A stretch of DNA of 8,483 nt from Balneolaceae bacterium (GTDB lineage Bacteria > Bacteroidota > Rhodothermia > Balneolales > Balneolaceae): assembly GCA_007123985.1 (NCBI GenBank), contig SLGA01000111.1, positions 1 to 8,483 on the forward strand, in the 5' to 3' direction. Positions within the stretch are counted from its first letter, which is position 1; every line of letters starts with the position of its first letter. This document shows, piece after piece, positions 1 through 7,584 of the stretch. The position numbers were made by a program, and so were the translations under genes. The notes under the pieces were generated by a model. The model searched no databases. It was not told the DNA's origin and was given only the letters and a program-made list of their open reading frames with translations.

Positions 1-1
1 A

Positions 2-655
2 ACCAATGTTGGTGCAGGACTTCCAATCATAGGAACTATCAATGAGATGGTAACAACCGGCGATAATATCGAGCGCATTGAAGGGGTTTTGTCGGGTACA
101 TTAAGCTATCTGTTTAACGTCTATGATGGTTCAGTTGGTTTCAGTGAACTGGTGAAACAGGCTAAAGAGATGGGTTTTACCGAGCCTGACCCAAGGGAAG
201 ACCTGAACGGTCATGATGTTGGGCGAAAGTTGCTTATTTTGGCCAGAGTTGCCGGGTATGAGCTGGAATTTGAGGATATTGAGATTGAAAATCTTGTACC
301 CGAAAAAGCCAGGAATGCGAACAGTATGGATGAGTTTTTCAGCAGTTTAAAACAGTATGATGATGACTTTGAAAAACTGGTAAACGAGGCTGCCGATGAT
401 GGGAAAAAGCTTTGCTACATTGCACGCTTTGAAAAAGAGAGGGCAGAAGTTAAGCTCGAGAAAATTAGTGCATCACACCCATTCTACAATCTCTCAGGTA
501 CCGATAATATTCTCGCTCTATACTCTTCCCACTACAATGAAAATCCATTGGTGGTAAAAGGCCCGGGCGCCGGAGCGGGTGTAACAGCTGCCGGTATAAT
601 TGCAGATATACTCAGAGTAGCAAATACAAAAGCGTACAGCAATGCAGGCTGGTAA
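2..655 (+). CDS. thrA: Homoserine dehydrogenase C-terminal part, probably of bifunctional aspartokinase/homoserine dehydrogenase (5' truncated)
   Basis: The frame is open from the left edge (codon at 2-4), so this is the last 217 residues of a larger protein. The enzyme reduces aspartate semialdehyde to homoserine with NAD(P)H in the cytoplasm, the branch point toward threonine and methionine. Visible homoserine dehydrogenase motifs are TNVGAGLPI (residues 1-9 of the fragment), GVLSGTLSYLFN (28-39), the substrate-binding block GFTEPDPRED followed by GRKLLIL (58 to about 80, with the conserved Glu, Asp and Lys), and GPGAGAGVTAA (187-197). The region after the substrate block (FFSSLKQYDDDF) resembles the C-terminal half of E. 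coli ThrA, and the protein ends without the ACT domain typical of monofunctional Hom enzymes. I therefore infer a bifunctional ThrA, but the aspartokinase half lies outside the window. The methionine at 47 is internal, not a start. The gene heads a thrABC cluster, with thrB 18 nt downstream. Confidence 0.93.
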   Translation, partial: TNVGAGLPIIGTINEMVTTGDNIERIEGVLSGTLSYLFNVYDGSVGFSELVKQAKEMGFTEPDPREDLNGHDVGRKLLILARVAGYELEFEDIEIENLVPEKARNANSMDEFFSSLKQYDDDFEKLVNEAADDGKKLCYIARFEKERAEVKLEKISASHPFYNLSGTDNILALYSSHYNENPLVVKGPGAGAGVTAAGIIADILRVANTKAYSNAGW

Positions 656-673
656 TCAGATCAAATAAATTTT

Positions 674-1621
674 ATGGCTTCAATAAAATCGGTACGTGTA
701 TTTGCCCCGGCTACAGTTGCTAATGTAGCCTGTGGGTTTGATGTGCTTGGTTTCGCAATACACGGCCTGGGTGATTATGTAACGGCAACATTCTCTGATG
801 TAAGCGGGCTAAATATTGAGTCGATTACCGGTGATGGCGGCAGGCTGCCGAAAGAAGCAGCTAAAAATACAGCGGGTCTTGCTGCAATGGCTCTTCTAAA
901 AAAAACAGGTTTCAAGAGCGAACAGGGAATTCAGCTCTCCATTGAGAAAAATATGCCGCTGGGAAGCGGGCTTGGATCAAGTGCCGCAAGTTCTGCTGCT
1001 GCAGTAGTAGCTGTGAACGAACTTTTGGGCAAACCATTTTCTACTGGGCAACTACTGCCATTTGCTGTTGAAGGAGAGATGGCTGCAAGCGGAACAGCTC
1101 ACGCCGATAATGTAGCCGCGGCACTGTTTGGTGGGTTCATACTGGTAAAAACTCACAATCCGCCCGATGTAATATCACTTCCAACGCCTCCAAAACTTCA
1201 CTGCACCATCATACATCCGTCTATCGAAATACAGACACGCAACAGCCGTATGATTTTGAAAAAAGAGGTGTCGCTTGAAAAAGCTGTAACCCAATGGGCA
1301 AATCTCGGCGCACTTGTGGCGGGTCTCTATACCGAAGATTATGACTTAATCGGAAGATCTCTTCACGATGAAATTATTGAACCCGTTCGATCTATTTTAA
1401 TACCGGGGTTTTCTGAAATGAAAGAAGCTGCACTTGATGCAGGCGCTTTAGGTTGCAGTATATCCGGCTCCGGACCTTCACTTTTTGCATTAAGTAAATC
1501 AAAAAAGGAAGCGGATGAAGCAGGAAGGCAAATGGGTAAAGTACTTGAGAAAATCGGTTTGGAATACCACATTCATGTATCAGAAATCAATACAACCGGC
1601 GCACATGTAGTGGATGCATGA
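674..1621 (+). CDS. thrB: Homoserine kinase
   Basis: This cytoplasmic GHMP-superfamily kinase phosphorylates homoserine with ATP to give O-phospho-L-homoserine, the substrate of the next gene product. All three GHMP motifs are visible in 315 residues, close to the usual 300-320. Motif 1 is an N-terminal APATVANVACGFD (11-23). Motif 2 is the phosphate-binding loop PLGSGLGSSAASS (95-107). Motif 3 is the C-terminal glycine-rich GCSISGSGPS (260-269). The block HADNVAAA (143-150) is also typical of homoserine kinases. The ATG at 674 places motif 1 at the normal distance from the N-terminus. It is preceded by the A/T-rich sequence aataaatttt with no Shine-Dalgarno. The 18-nt gap to thrA and the 4-nt overlap with thrC point to one transcript, with thrC probably translationally coupled. 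Confidence 0.97.
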   Translation: MASIKSVRVFAPATVANVACGFDVLGFAIHGLGDYVTATFSDVSGLNIESITGDGGRLPKEAAKNTAGLAAMALLKKTGFKSEQGIQLSIEKNMPLGSGLGSSAASSAAAVVAVNELLGKPFSTGQLLPFAVEGEMAASGTAHADNVAAALFGGFILVKTHNPPDVISLPTPPKLHCTIIHPSIEIQTRNSRMILKKEVSLEKAVTQWANLGALVAGLYTEDYDLIGRSLHDEIIEPVRSILIPGFSEMKEAALDAGALGCSISGSGPSLFALSKSKKEADEAGRQMGKVLEKIGLEYHIHVSEINTTGAHVVDA

Positions 1622-2925
1622 AATTTGTAAGTACAAATAAAAATACCCCGTCTGTAACGTCTCTTGAAGCGATGAAGAGAGGCTTGGCTCCTGATGGCGG
1701 CCTTTACATGCCTGAAAGTGTACCTGTTCTGAATGCTCACTTTTGGAAATCACTGCACCGTTTTGATTTCACTGAGATTGCTTTCCGGATGGCACAACCG
1801 TATCTGCAAAGTGAACTGTCTGAGCAAGCCTTACAATCCGTTGTGAACGATGCTTTTGATTTTCCGTTGAATTTGAAAGGCCTGAAAAATGGCCACCATA
1901 TTCTGGAACTGTTTCATGGGCCTACACTTGCATTTAAGGATTTTGGTGCGCGATTTATGGCCCGCCTCTTTTCAGAAAGTGCTGATATAGATCAGGCTGA
2001 TGTTACCATTCTTGTAGCCACATCGGGCGACACGGGAAGCGCTGTTGCACGAGGTTTTTATAAAGTACCGGGTGTAAGAGTTTGTTTACTCTATCCGAAA
2101 GGAAAAGTGAGTCCGCTTCAGGAAAAACAGATGGCTACGCTTGGAGAAAATATTACAGCACTCGAGGTGGACGGTGTATTTGATGATTGCCAGAGCCTGG
2201 TAAAAGAGGCCTTTGTTGATGATGAACTGAACCAAAAGCTGCGGCTCAGTTCTGCAAACTCCATCAATATTGCACGGCTCCTTCCGCAATCATTTTACTA
2301 TGCTTTTGCCATAGCTGAACTGCAAAGAAAAGGCATTAACAATGTAGCTTTCTCCATACCGAGTGGAAACTTCGGAAATCTAACCGGTGGTCTTTTGGCA
2401 AAAAAGATGGGATTGCCGGTTACGAAATTTATCGCCGCGACCAATGTGAACGATGCAGTACCACAGTTTTTAAGGGGGGCAGGATTTACGCCTAAAGCTT
2501 CTGTTCAAACCATTTCCAATGCAATGGATGTTGGAAATCCGAGCAACTTTGCAAGAATGCTCTATCTGTATGAGGAATCGGAGAATGCACTTCGTGATGA
2601 GATTGAAGGGTTTTCCTACAGCGACTCTCAGACCATTGAAACTATTCGCAATGTGTTTGAAAAGGAGCATTATCTGTTATGTCCACACACAGCAGTTGGT
2701 TATCGGGCTTCATCAGAATTCAGAAAAATAGATCAGGCTACTTCGGCGGCTCTTGTTACCCTGGCAACAGCTCATCCTGTGAAATTCAGGGATGTGATTG
2801 AAAAAGAGCTTGAAATAGAAATTCCGATTCCGGAATCACTCAAAGATGATCTTCAGCGAGAGAAAAAAAGCATCCTAATGGGCAGCAGTTATGAAGAGTT
2901 CAGATCATTTCTCATTGGGTATTAG
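1618..2925 (+). CDS. thrC: Threonine synthase
   Basis: This PLP-dependent fold-type II enzyme converts O-phosphohomoserine to threonine and phosphate in the cytoplasm. At 435 residues it is close to E. coli ThrC (428) and is the long, E. coli/yeast-like type rather than the short Bacillus type. The N-terminal block RGLAPDGGLYMPE (21-33) is characteristic. The PLP lysine is K107 in HGPTLAFKDFG (100-110). SGDTG (136-140) and the phosphate-cradle loop GNFGN (250-254) are intact, as is NAMDVGNPSNFAR (301-313). Its ATG overlaps the thrB stop in an ATGA arrangement (1618-1621) with no independent ribosome-binding site visible, which suggests translational coupling. The stop codon TAG lies inside the loop of a terminator-like hairpin, which suggests this is the last gene of the thr operon. 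Confidence 0.97.
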   Translation: MKFVSTNKNTPSVTSLEAMKRGLAPDGGLYMPESVPVLNAHFWKSLHRFDFTEIAFRMAQPYLQSELSEQALQSVVNDAFDFPLNLKGLKNGHHILELFHGPTLAFKDFGARFMARLFSESADIDQADVTILVATSGDTGSAVARGFYKVPGVRVCLLYPKGKVSPLQEKQMATLGENITALEVDGVFDDCQSLVKEAFVDDELNQKLRLSSANSINIARLLPQSFYYAFAIAELQRKGINNVAFSIPSGNFGNLTGGLLAKKMGLPVTKFIAATNVNDAVPQFLRGAGFTPKASVQTISNAMDVGNPSNFARMLYLYEESENALRDEIEGFSYSDSQTIETIRNVFEKEHYLLCPHTAVGYRASSEFRKIDQATSAALVTLATAHPVKFRDVIEKELEIEIPIPESLKDDLQREKKSILMGSSYEEFRSFLIGY

Positions 2926-2935
2926 CCCAATTTTT
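2914..2935 (+). terminator. Intrinsic terminator candidate spanning the thrC stop codon
   Basis: The inverted repeat ATTGGG (2914-2919) / CCCAAT (2926-2931) forms a 6-bp stem, extendable by a U-G wobble, around a short loop. The stem runs into TTTTT at 2931-2935. The 5' arm is made from the last sense codons of thrC, and the loop contains the TAG stop. The stem has only three G-C pairs, so it may be leaky. It would end the thrABC transcript. Confidence 0.6.
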
Positions 2936-2939
2936 AGGA

Positions 2940-2966
2940 TTGGCGAATAGCTGGATTATATTTTTG
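2940..2966 (+). promoter_or_regulatory. Candidate Bacteroidota-type promoter for the HAD nucleotidase gene
   Basis: TATTTTTG (2959-2966) matches the Bacteroidota -7 element TAnnTTTG exactly. A TTG lies 16 nt upstream at 2940-2942, near the expected -33 position. A transcript from here would have a leader of roughly 30-35 nt before the ATG at 3007. The match is short and in AT-rich DNA, but its position just after the thr terminator and before a gene supports it. Confidence 0.4.
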
Positions 2967-3006
2967 GTATCTTCAAAGCTCGTCATTTTATCATCCTAAT
3001 ATCATC

Positions 3007-3708
3007 ATGAAACCCGAATTCATCTATTTCGATCTCGATAATACACTGCTCGATCACTCATCGGCAGAGAAAGAGGCTCAAACGGCTATTTACAACTCTT
3101 ATCCTGAACTGCAACATGTACCACTGGAAGAGTGGCTTCAAGCGTATAAAATGCTTAATCACCGTTTATGGCTGCAGTATCAAAAAGGTGACATTGATCG
3201 TTACTCGCTTCAGAAAACACGTTTTAAAGGCAGTATGGAAAAGCTGGGCCTGGATACTTCAAATAGTGAGGAGATAGGGACAAGCTACATGCTGCAGTAC
3301 AGGAAGTATTGGAACTGGCTCGATGGTGCAAGGGATGCACTCGTGTCCATTTCCGAAAAGTACCCGGTGGGCATTATTACCAATGGATTCTCTGAAACTC
3401 AGCAGAAAAAAATCGAATTTATGGGGTTAAAAGAGTTTAGTGATATTTTTATCATCTCTGAAGAAGTAGGTGTGATGAAACCCCATCAGAAAGTGTTTGA
3501 TGTAGCCACAGATAAAGCGGGTGTGGATCGCAGTGAAATACTCTATGTGGGGGACTCGTACTCATCAGATATTATTGGGGGGAAACAAGCGGGCTGGAAA
3601 ACAGCGTGGTACACTGCATTTTCAAATGCTGCTGAACAGAACGGTAAAGCAGGGGCTGATTTTTCATTTGAAGAGTTCCCTGACCTGGTGACCTATTTAA
3701 CTGTATAG
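3007..3708 (+). CDS. HAD-superfamily hydrolase, YjjG/YfnB-type (noncanonical) pyrimidine nucleotidase
   Basis: This predicted cytoplasmic phosphatase of the haloacid dehalogenase superfamily has all four catalytic motifs. Motif I is DLDNTL with nucleophile D9 and acid/base D11. Motif II is T125 in IITNG. Motif III is K158 in GVMKPH. Motif IV is GDSYSSD with D183 and D188. The helical cap between motifs I and II (about residues 17-100) fits cap type C1. The overall pattern (YFDLDNTLLDH, ITNGFSETQQ, EEVGVMKPHQKVFD) and the length of 233 residues match the YjjG/YfnB subgroup. Its E. coli member dephosphorylates UMP, dUMP and dTMP and helps clear noncanonical pyrimidine nucleotides. Substrate assignment here is inferred from that subgroup; HAD specificity is hard to predict. 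The start at ATG 3007 puts motif I at residue 9, as expected. The gene appears to be its own transcription unit between two terminator-like hairpins. Confidence 0.85.
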   Translation: MKPEFIYFDLDNTLLDHSSAEKEAQTAIYNSYPELQHVPLEEWLQAYKMLNHRLWLQYQKGDIDRYSLQKTRFKGSMEKLGLDTSNSEEIGTSYMLQYRKYWNWLDGARDALVSISEKYPVGIITNGFSETQQKKIEFMGLKEFSDIFIISEEVGVMKPHQKVFDVATDKAGVDRSEILYVGDSYSSDIIGGKQAGWKTAWYTAFSNAAEQNGKAGADFSFEEFPDLVTYLTV

Positions 3709-3723
3709 TTACGCAAATAATCA

Positions 3724-3753
3724 ATGATCGGGAGATCATCTTTTCTTATTTTT
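3724..3753 (+). terminator. Intrinsic terminator candidate after the HAD nucleotidase gene
   Basis: The perfect inverted repeat ATGATC (3724-3729) / GATCAT (3734-3739) closes a GGGA tetraloop. A pyrimidine-rich tail with TTTT and TTTTT runs follows (3740-3753). It lies 15 nt after the stop codon at 3708. The stem is short and AT-rich, so efficiency is uncertain. The downstream purL start is only about 35 nt beyond the T-rich tail, so either purL has a promoter overlapping this region or readthrough supplies it. Confidence 0.55.
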
Positions 3754-3787
3754 CTACTCCATTTCTTACAAAAATAAAATCAAACAG

Positions 3788-6025
3788 ATGTCGGAACAAT
3801 CCATCCAGGAACCTGAAGTTACACTTGAACTTGCAATCGATCATGGTCTGCTTGCCGAAGAGTTCGAAATGATAAAAAATTATCTTGGCAGAGTGCCAAC
3901 GTTCACGGAATTGGGTGTCTACTCTGTGATGTGGAGTGAGCACTGCTCTTACAAAAACTCCATTCTGGAAATTAAAAAACTGCCCCGCGAAGGTGAGCAG
4001 CTTTTGGTGGAAGCAGGTGAAGAAAATGCCGGCCTGGTGGATATTGGTGATGGATTGGCGTGTGCTTTCAAGGTGGAAAGCCATAATCATCCGTCGGCAA
4101 TAGAACCATATCAGGGTGCGGCAACAGGGGTAGGTGGTATCCACCGCGATATTTTTACGATGGGAGCGCGGCCGGTTGCATCACTAAATTCTCTGAGATT
4201 TGGCAATATGGACAATCCCCGTGTTCGTTATTTACTTGATGGAGTAGTTCGGGGTATTTCAGATTATGGAAATTCCTTTGGCATCCCCATGGTAGGCGGC
4301 GAAATCTATTTTGATGAAGCGTATGAAGGGAACCCGCTTGTAAATGCCATGAGTGTGGGTATTGTGAAAGTGGGCGAAACCGCGTCGGCCATTGCGAAAG
4401 GGATAGGGAATCCCGTGTTGATTGTGGGATCCAGCACCGGCCGGGATGGGATTCACGGGGCCACATTTGCTTCGGAGGATATCAGCGCAGAGAGCGAAGC
4501 AAAACGGCCAAGCGTGCAGGTGGGTGATCCATTCACGGAAAAACTTCTGCTTGAAGCGAGCCTTGAAGCACTAAAAACCGGCGCTGTGGTTGGTATGCAG
4601 GATATGGGTGCGGCCGGAATTGCCTGCTCCACTTCAGAAATGACAGCCAAAGGCGGCCAGGGAATGAAGGTTGACCTTGATAAAGTACCTGCCCGTGAAA
4701 CAGGTATGACCGCTTATGAACTGCTTCTGAGTGAAAGCCAGGAGCGAATGCTTGTTGTGGCTGAAAAGGGAAGAGAACAAGAAATTATCGATGTTTACGA
4801 CAAATGGGACCTTCACGCCGTGGTAATCGGTGAAGTAGTTGATGGTGAAGATGTAACCTATTGGAAAGATGGTGAAATTAAGGCGCAGATACCGGCCGAT
4901 TCCCTTGTACTTGGTGGTGGCGCACCTCAGTATGTGCGTAAAGCGGAGCGCCCCTCATATCTCGATGATGTTCAGGGGTTTGATGTAGATAGCCTGAATC
5001 ATCCCGATGATCACAATGATACTCTGAAAAAGCTTTTGGCTTCACCCAATATAGCATCCAAAAGATGGGTGCATGAGCAGTACGATACGATGGTTCGAAC
5101 CAACACGGTAAACGCTCCGGGAGCATCCAATTCGGGGGTCATTCGTATTAAGGGAACCAAAAAAGGATTGGCAGCAAAAACCGATTGCAACGGGCGGTAT
5201 GTGTACCTGAATCCGCGCAAAGGCGGGCAAATTGCCGTGGCTGAATCGGCAAGGAACGTGGTTTGCAGTGGTGCAAAACCTGTTGCTATTACTAATTGTC
5301 TCAACTTTGGTAACCCGTATAAACCCGATGTGTACTGGACGTTCAAAGAAGCTCTTGGCGGAATGGGTGATGCCTGCCGTGCACTTGGCACACCGGTAAC
5401 CGGCGGAAATGTGAGCCTCTATAATGAAAATCCGAAAGGGGCAATCTTTCCAACTCCTGTAATCGGGATGCTGGGAATTGTAGAGGATGTGGAAAAACAT
5501 ACTATGACTCCCGGCTTCAAAAATGAAGGTGATGTAATCTATTACATCGGGGCTGACCGAAGAGGCCTTGGCGGTACGGAATACCTGAAAACAATCCACG
5601 GCTTAACCATTGGTGATGCACCGGAAATTGATCTGGATTTGGAAGTAAAATTACAGGAGATCCTGCTTGAACTGATTAAATCAGGCATAGTCAATGCTGC
5701 CCATGATTGCTCGGATGGAGGCTTGTCAACAACCCTTGCGGAGATGGTAATTTTTTCAGGAAAAGGGGCATCCGTTTCTGTAAAGTCTTTGAAGGGATCA
5801 CTCCATGAATGTCTCTATAGCGAAGCACAATCGGGAGTTGTGATAACGGTACATGAATCCGCTGTATCAGATTTTGAGAAGAAACTGTCAGGAAAGAACC
5901 TTCCGTTCTATTCGCTGGGTGTTGTAAACGGTGATAAACTGACGATTGACAATATTGTGAATTTATCTGTCAATGAACTTGCTGAACCTTATGAAACAGC
6001 CTTACCAAACGCTATGAAGCAGTAA
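3788..6025 (+). CDS. purL: Phosphoribosylformylglycinamidine synthase subunit PurL (small type)
   Basis: PurL catalyses the fourth step of de novo purine synthesis: FGAR, ATP and ammonia give FGAM. The 745 residues correspond to the small PurL (B. subtilis about 742), which lacks the glutaminase and PurS-like domains of the long enzyme. Small PurL works in the cytoplasm with separate PurS and PurQ, neither of which is in this window. Visible motifs are WSEHCSYK (49-56, with the conserved His), KVESHNHPSAIEPYQGA (95-111), GVGGIHRD (114-121), TGGNVSLYNE in the second half, and HDCSDGGL (639-646). These show the two AIR-synthase-like repeats of the family. The ATG at 3788 follows an A-rich leader (aaaataaaatcaaacag) with no Shine-Dalgarno. 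Tandem stops TAA TAG occupy 6023-6028. The gene is not embedded in a pur operon here; its neighbours are unrelated. Confidence 0.97.
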   Translation: MSEQSIQEPEVTLELAIDHGLLAEEFEMIKNYLGRVPTFTELGVYSVMWSEHCSYKNSILEIKKLPREGEQLLVEAGEENAGLVDIGDGLACAFKVESHNHPSAIEPYQGAATGVGGIHRDIFTMGARPVASLNSLRFGNMDNPRVRYLLDGVVRGISDYGNSFGIPMVGGEIYFDEAYEGNPLVNAMSVGIVKVGETASAIAKGIGNPVLIVGSSTGRDGIHGATFASEDISAESEAKRPSVQVGDPFTEKLLLEASLEALKTGAVVGMQDMGAAGIACSTSEMTAKGGQGMKVDLDKVPARETGMTAYELLLSESQERMLVVAEKGREQEIIDVYDKWDLHAVVIGEVVDGEDVTYWKDGEIKAQIPADSLVLGGGAPQYVRKAERPSYLDDVQGFDVDSLNHPDDHNDTLKKLLASPNIASKRWVHEQYDTMVRTNTVNAPGASNSGVIRIKGTKKGLAAKTDCNGRYVYLNPRKGGQIAVAESARNVVCSGAKPVAITNCLNFGNPYKPDVYWTFKEALGGMGDACRALGTPVTGGNVSLYNENPKGAIFPTPVIGMLGIVEDVEKHTMTPGFKNEGDVIYYIGADRRGLGGTEYLKTIHGLTIGDAPEIDLDLEVKLQEILLELIKSGIVNAAHDCSDGGLSTTLAEMVIFSGKGASVSVKSLKGSLHECLYSEAQSGVVITVHESAVSDFEKKLSGKNLPFYSLGVVNGDKLTIDNIVNLSVNELAEPYETALPNAMKQ

Positions 6026-6192
6026 TAGACATATATTAATTCTGCTGAATTGACGAACAATCTTCAGGTTTTAAAAATCGACAGTAGGTATGTCCATGTT
6101 TTAGTGTGTACTTCATAAAAAACATGCATTCTATTTGTGATTTCATGAGATATCAGCCTAACATATTCATCAGATCGTTTCAACGAAGAGTA

Positions 6193-6624
6193 ATGATGAA
6201 GAGCGTAAAATATTTAGCAGTTTTGACAGTCTCGTTGCTTATTCTGAGCTCCTGTAACATCATTGAAGAGAGAAGCCTATTAAACAGGGGGCATTATCTT
6301 CTGGTATCAGTTAACGGGCAAAATGTTGAAGCATCAGAACCTTATGCTAATGGACTATTCAGAGGAGTAATAACTTTGCAAGGAAGCCGTGACTTTGATC
6401 GCAGAGTCTTTTACAAATTTCAAGATGGTTCAACAATAGAAGAGCATCATAGCGGTACATACAGGAAAAAAGGAGTCGAGCTCGATGTGCAAATCAGAAA
6501 TAAAACTTCTCGGGACGCATACACATGGAGCCCGAGAGTAACCCTTGAAGGGGATACTCTTACCTTTTACAATCCCTGTGTGTTTTGCCGGGGTACCTTT
6601 ATTGAAGTGTATGTACGAAGTTAA
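6193..6624 (+). CDS. Predicted lipoprotein of unknown function
   Basis: I do not recognise a family. From ATG 6193 the product has 143 residues and starts MMKS VKY followed by a hydrophobic stretch and a lipobox LSSC. The lipidated Cys would be residue 21, so a mature exported lipoprotein of about 123 residues is predicted. Two acidic residues follow the Cys at +4/+5, which faintly recalls the Bacteroidota surface-export signal, but the match is weak. The mature part begins RGHYLLVSVNGQ and later has GTYRKKGVELDV and LEGDTLTF. That is the strand pattern of small lipocalin-like or HslJ/META-like beta folds, an inference from pattern only. CVFC lies near the C-terminus (PCVFCRG). The frame stays open upstream to a GTG at 6106, but starting there would bury the signal peptide, so I prefer ATG 6193 or the adjacent 6196. 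The spacer 6026-6192 after purL holds no other gene and no clear promoter. The neighbour downstream is convergent. Confidence 0.7.
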   Translation: MMKSVKYLAVLTVSLLILSSCNIIEERSLLNRGHYLLVSVNGQNVEASEPYANGLFRGVITLQGSRDFDRRVFYKFQDGSTIEEHHSGTYRKKGVELDVQIRNKTSRDAYTWSPRVTLEGDTLTFYNPCVFCRGTFIEVYVRS

Positions 6625-6641
6625 GTTACGTGCTCATACAC
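6607..6641 (+). terminator. Weak inverted repeat at the 3' end of the lipoprotein gene, possible terminator
   Basis: GTGTATG (6607-6613) and CATACAC (6635-6641) are perfect 7-bp arms around a 21-nt spacer that holds an inner ACG/CGT pair and the TAA stop. A modest T-run (ATTTTC) follows about 7 nt later. It sits between two convergent genes and could serve either direction, but the long loop and the distance to the T-run make it a weak candidate. Confidence 0.3.
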
Positions 6642-6678
6642 AGTAGATTTTCATTTGTTGGGATTTTCTTTATCAGGT

Positions 6679-7584
6679 TTATCTGGTTCCGGTTGCCCGT
6701 GGTGGGAGGGATTGAAGATATTCAAACAATCCGGCGAGCTCGTCATCGGTCATATATCCAAAAACCTGCCACGGCATAAATTCCGGTTCCATCACGCGGC
6801 CTTCCAGATTGATTCCTTCCCGCATCGCCCTGAAAAAATCGGCCTCTGTATAATCCGCAAGTACACCACCTACTGTAATATTTGAGGCTTCCGGCCAGTG
6901 CGGTGGTACTCCCGGAATTCTGCCGCCACCGTAATTATCCCCGTGGCAGCCAATGCAGGTAGTGGCCACATAGGCTCCTAATTGCCTCGGTGTTCGTTCG
7001 GCAACAGGCTCCGGAATACCAATGGAATGGTCGATGAGTCGTGCCGGGAACAGGTGGATATCACTCAGTACATACATCAGCCTGAATGGGAATCCAATTT
7101 TTGTTTCCGGCAGATGAGTACTGTCCACAGGATCTTTGCTTCGGATGTAAACCATAAGTGCAGCCAGGTCATCAGAATCGATTACATTATATTCGTGTGA
7201 TGGCATAAAAATTACAGACTTGCCATCTTTTCGAACTCCATTCCGAATAGCGCGAATAAAATCTTCGTCACTATACTCAGCGCCAATGCCTCCGGGTCCC
7301 TCAGTAAGATTAGTCGCAATTAACATTCCCACAACGGGGTCTTCAATAAAAATCCTGCCGCCAAGATTATCACCATGGCACTCGATACAGGCTCGTATCG
7401 TAGCTACATGTCTGCCTCTTTCAAGGAGACTTTCATCATTATAATCAATCGAAATCGGGGAAACTTCTATGTTATATATTTGATTTTCGTGCTGTTTACT
7501 AATAAAGAACAACACGGATATAACGACTGCTAAAAGTAACAGAAGGCTCCCGATTACAATCCCGGTCCATTTAACTATTTTCAT
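6679..7584 (-). CDS. Membrane-anchored dihaem cytochrome c
   Basis: This 301-residue protein has an N-terminal hydrophobic segment (about 7-28) preceded by two lysines. It acts as an uncleaved anchor or signal and places the rest in the periplasm. Two c-type haem-binding motifs are present: CIECH (66-70) and CIGCH (210-214). Each is followed by a probable axial Met in a MP context (M127 in FMPSH, M270 in FMPWQ). The two halves repeat each other: a GR(H)VAT/GAYVAT lead-in, CHGDN-GG, a TNLT/SNIT block, Y(S/T)(D/E).DF.RA(I/M)R.G(V/I), MP, and a closing DDL/DEL..L..Y(I/L)(R/Q)S helix. This is the class I cytochrome c pattern found in electron-transfer subunits next to dehydrogenases or oxidases, so the role is electron transfer with an unidentified partner. 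No catalytic partner gene is visible nearby. The start at 7584 gives a normal signal region, and its upstream leader is A-rich (ttcaataagatagat). It is convergent with the lipoprotein gene and divergent from the SDR gene. Confidence 0.9.
   Translation of the reverse strand: MKIVKWTGIVIGSLLLLLAVVISVLFFISKQHENQIYNIEVSPISIDYNDESLLERGRHVATIRACIECHGDNLGGRIFIEDPVVGMLIATNLTEGPGGIGAEYSDEDFIRAIRNGVRKDGKSVIFMPSHEYNVIDSDDLAALMVYIRSKDPVDSTHLPETKIGFPFRLMYVLSDIHLFPARLIDHSIGIPEPVAERTPRQLGAYVATTCIGCHGDNYGGGRIPGVPPHWPEASNITVGGVLADYTEADFFRAMREGINLEGRVMEPEFMPWQVFGYMTDDELAGLFEYLQSLPPRATGTR

Noticed and set aside
47..655. Complete short gene starting at ATG 47.
   Set aside because: The same frame is open to the left edge and encodes conserved homoserine dehydrogenase residues before this Met, so it is an internal codon of a truncated gene.
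3747..3754. TATTTTTC before purL as a -7 promoter element.
   Set aside because: It lacks the final G of TAnnTTTG, has no TTG at the -33 distance, and is part of the T-rich tail of the preceding terminator candidate.
5042..5599. Reverse-strand open frame of 185 codons inside purL.
   Set aside because: It lies wholly opposite a strongly conserved gene, and its translation has no recognisable domain and atypical composition; it is a shadow of purL.
6034..6053. Dyad AATTC-TGCT-GAATT after purL as a terminator.
   Set aside because: The stem is very AT-rich and short, and no T-tract follows, so an intrinsic terminator is not supported.
6050..6076. TTGACG followed by TTAAAA as a sigma70-type promoter for the lipoprotein gene.
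   Set aside because: The -10 match is poor and the start would lie over 100 nt from the gene; it is also not the promoter type expected for this lineage.
6106..6192. In-frame N-terminal extension of the lipoprotein gene from a GTG at 6106.
   Set aside because: It would place about 29 mostly polar residues ahead of a clear signal peptide and lipobox; ATG 6193/6196 gives the signal peptide a normal N-terminus.
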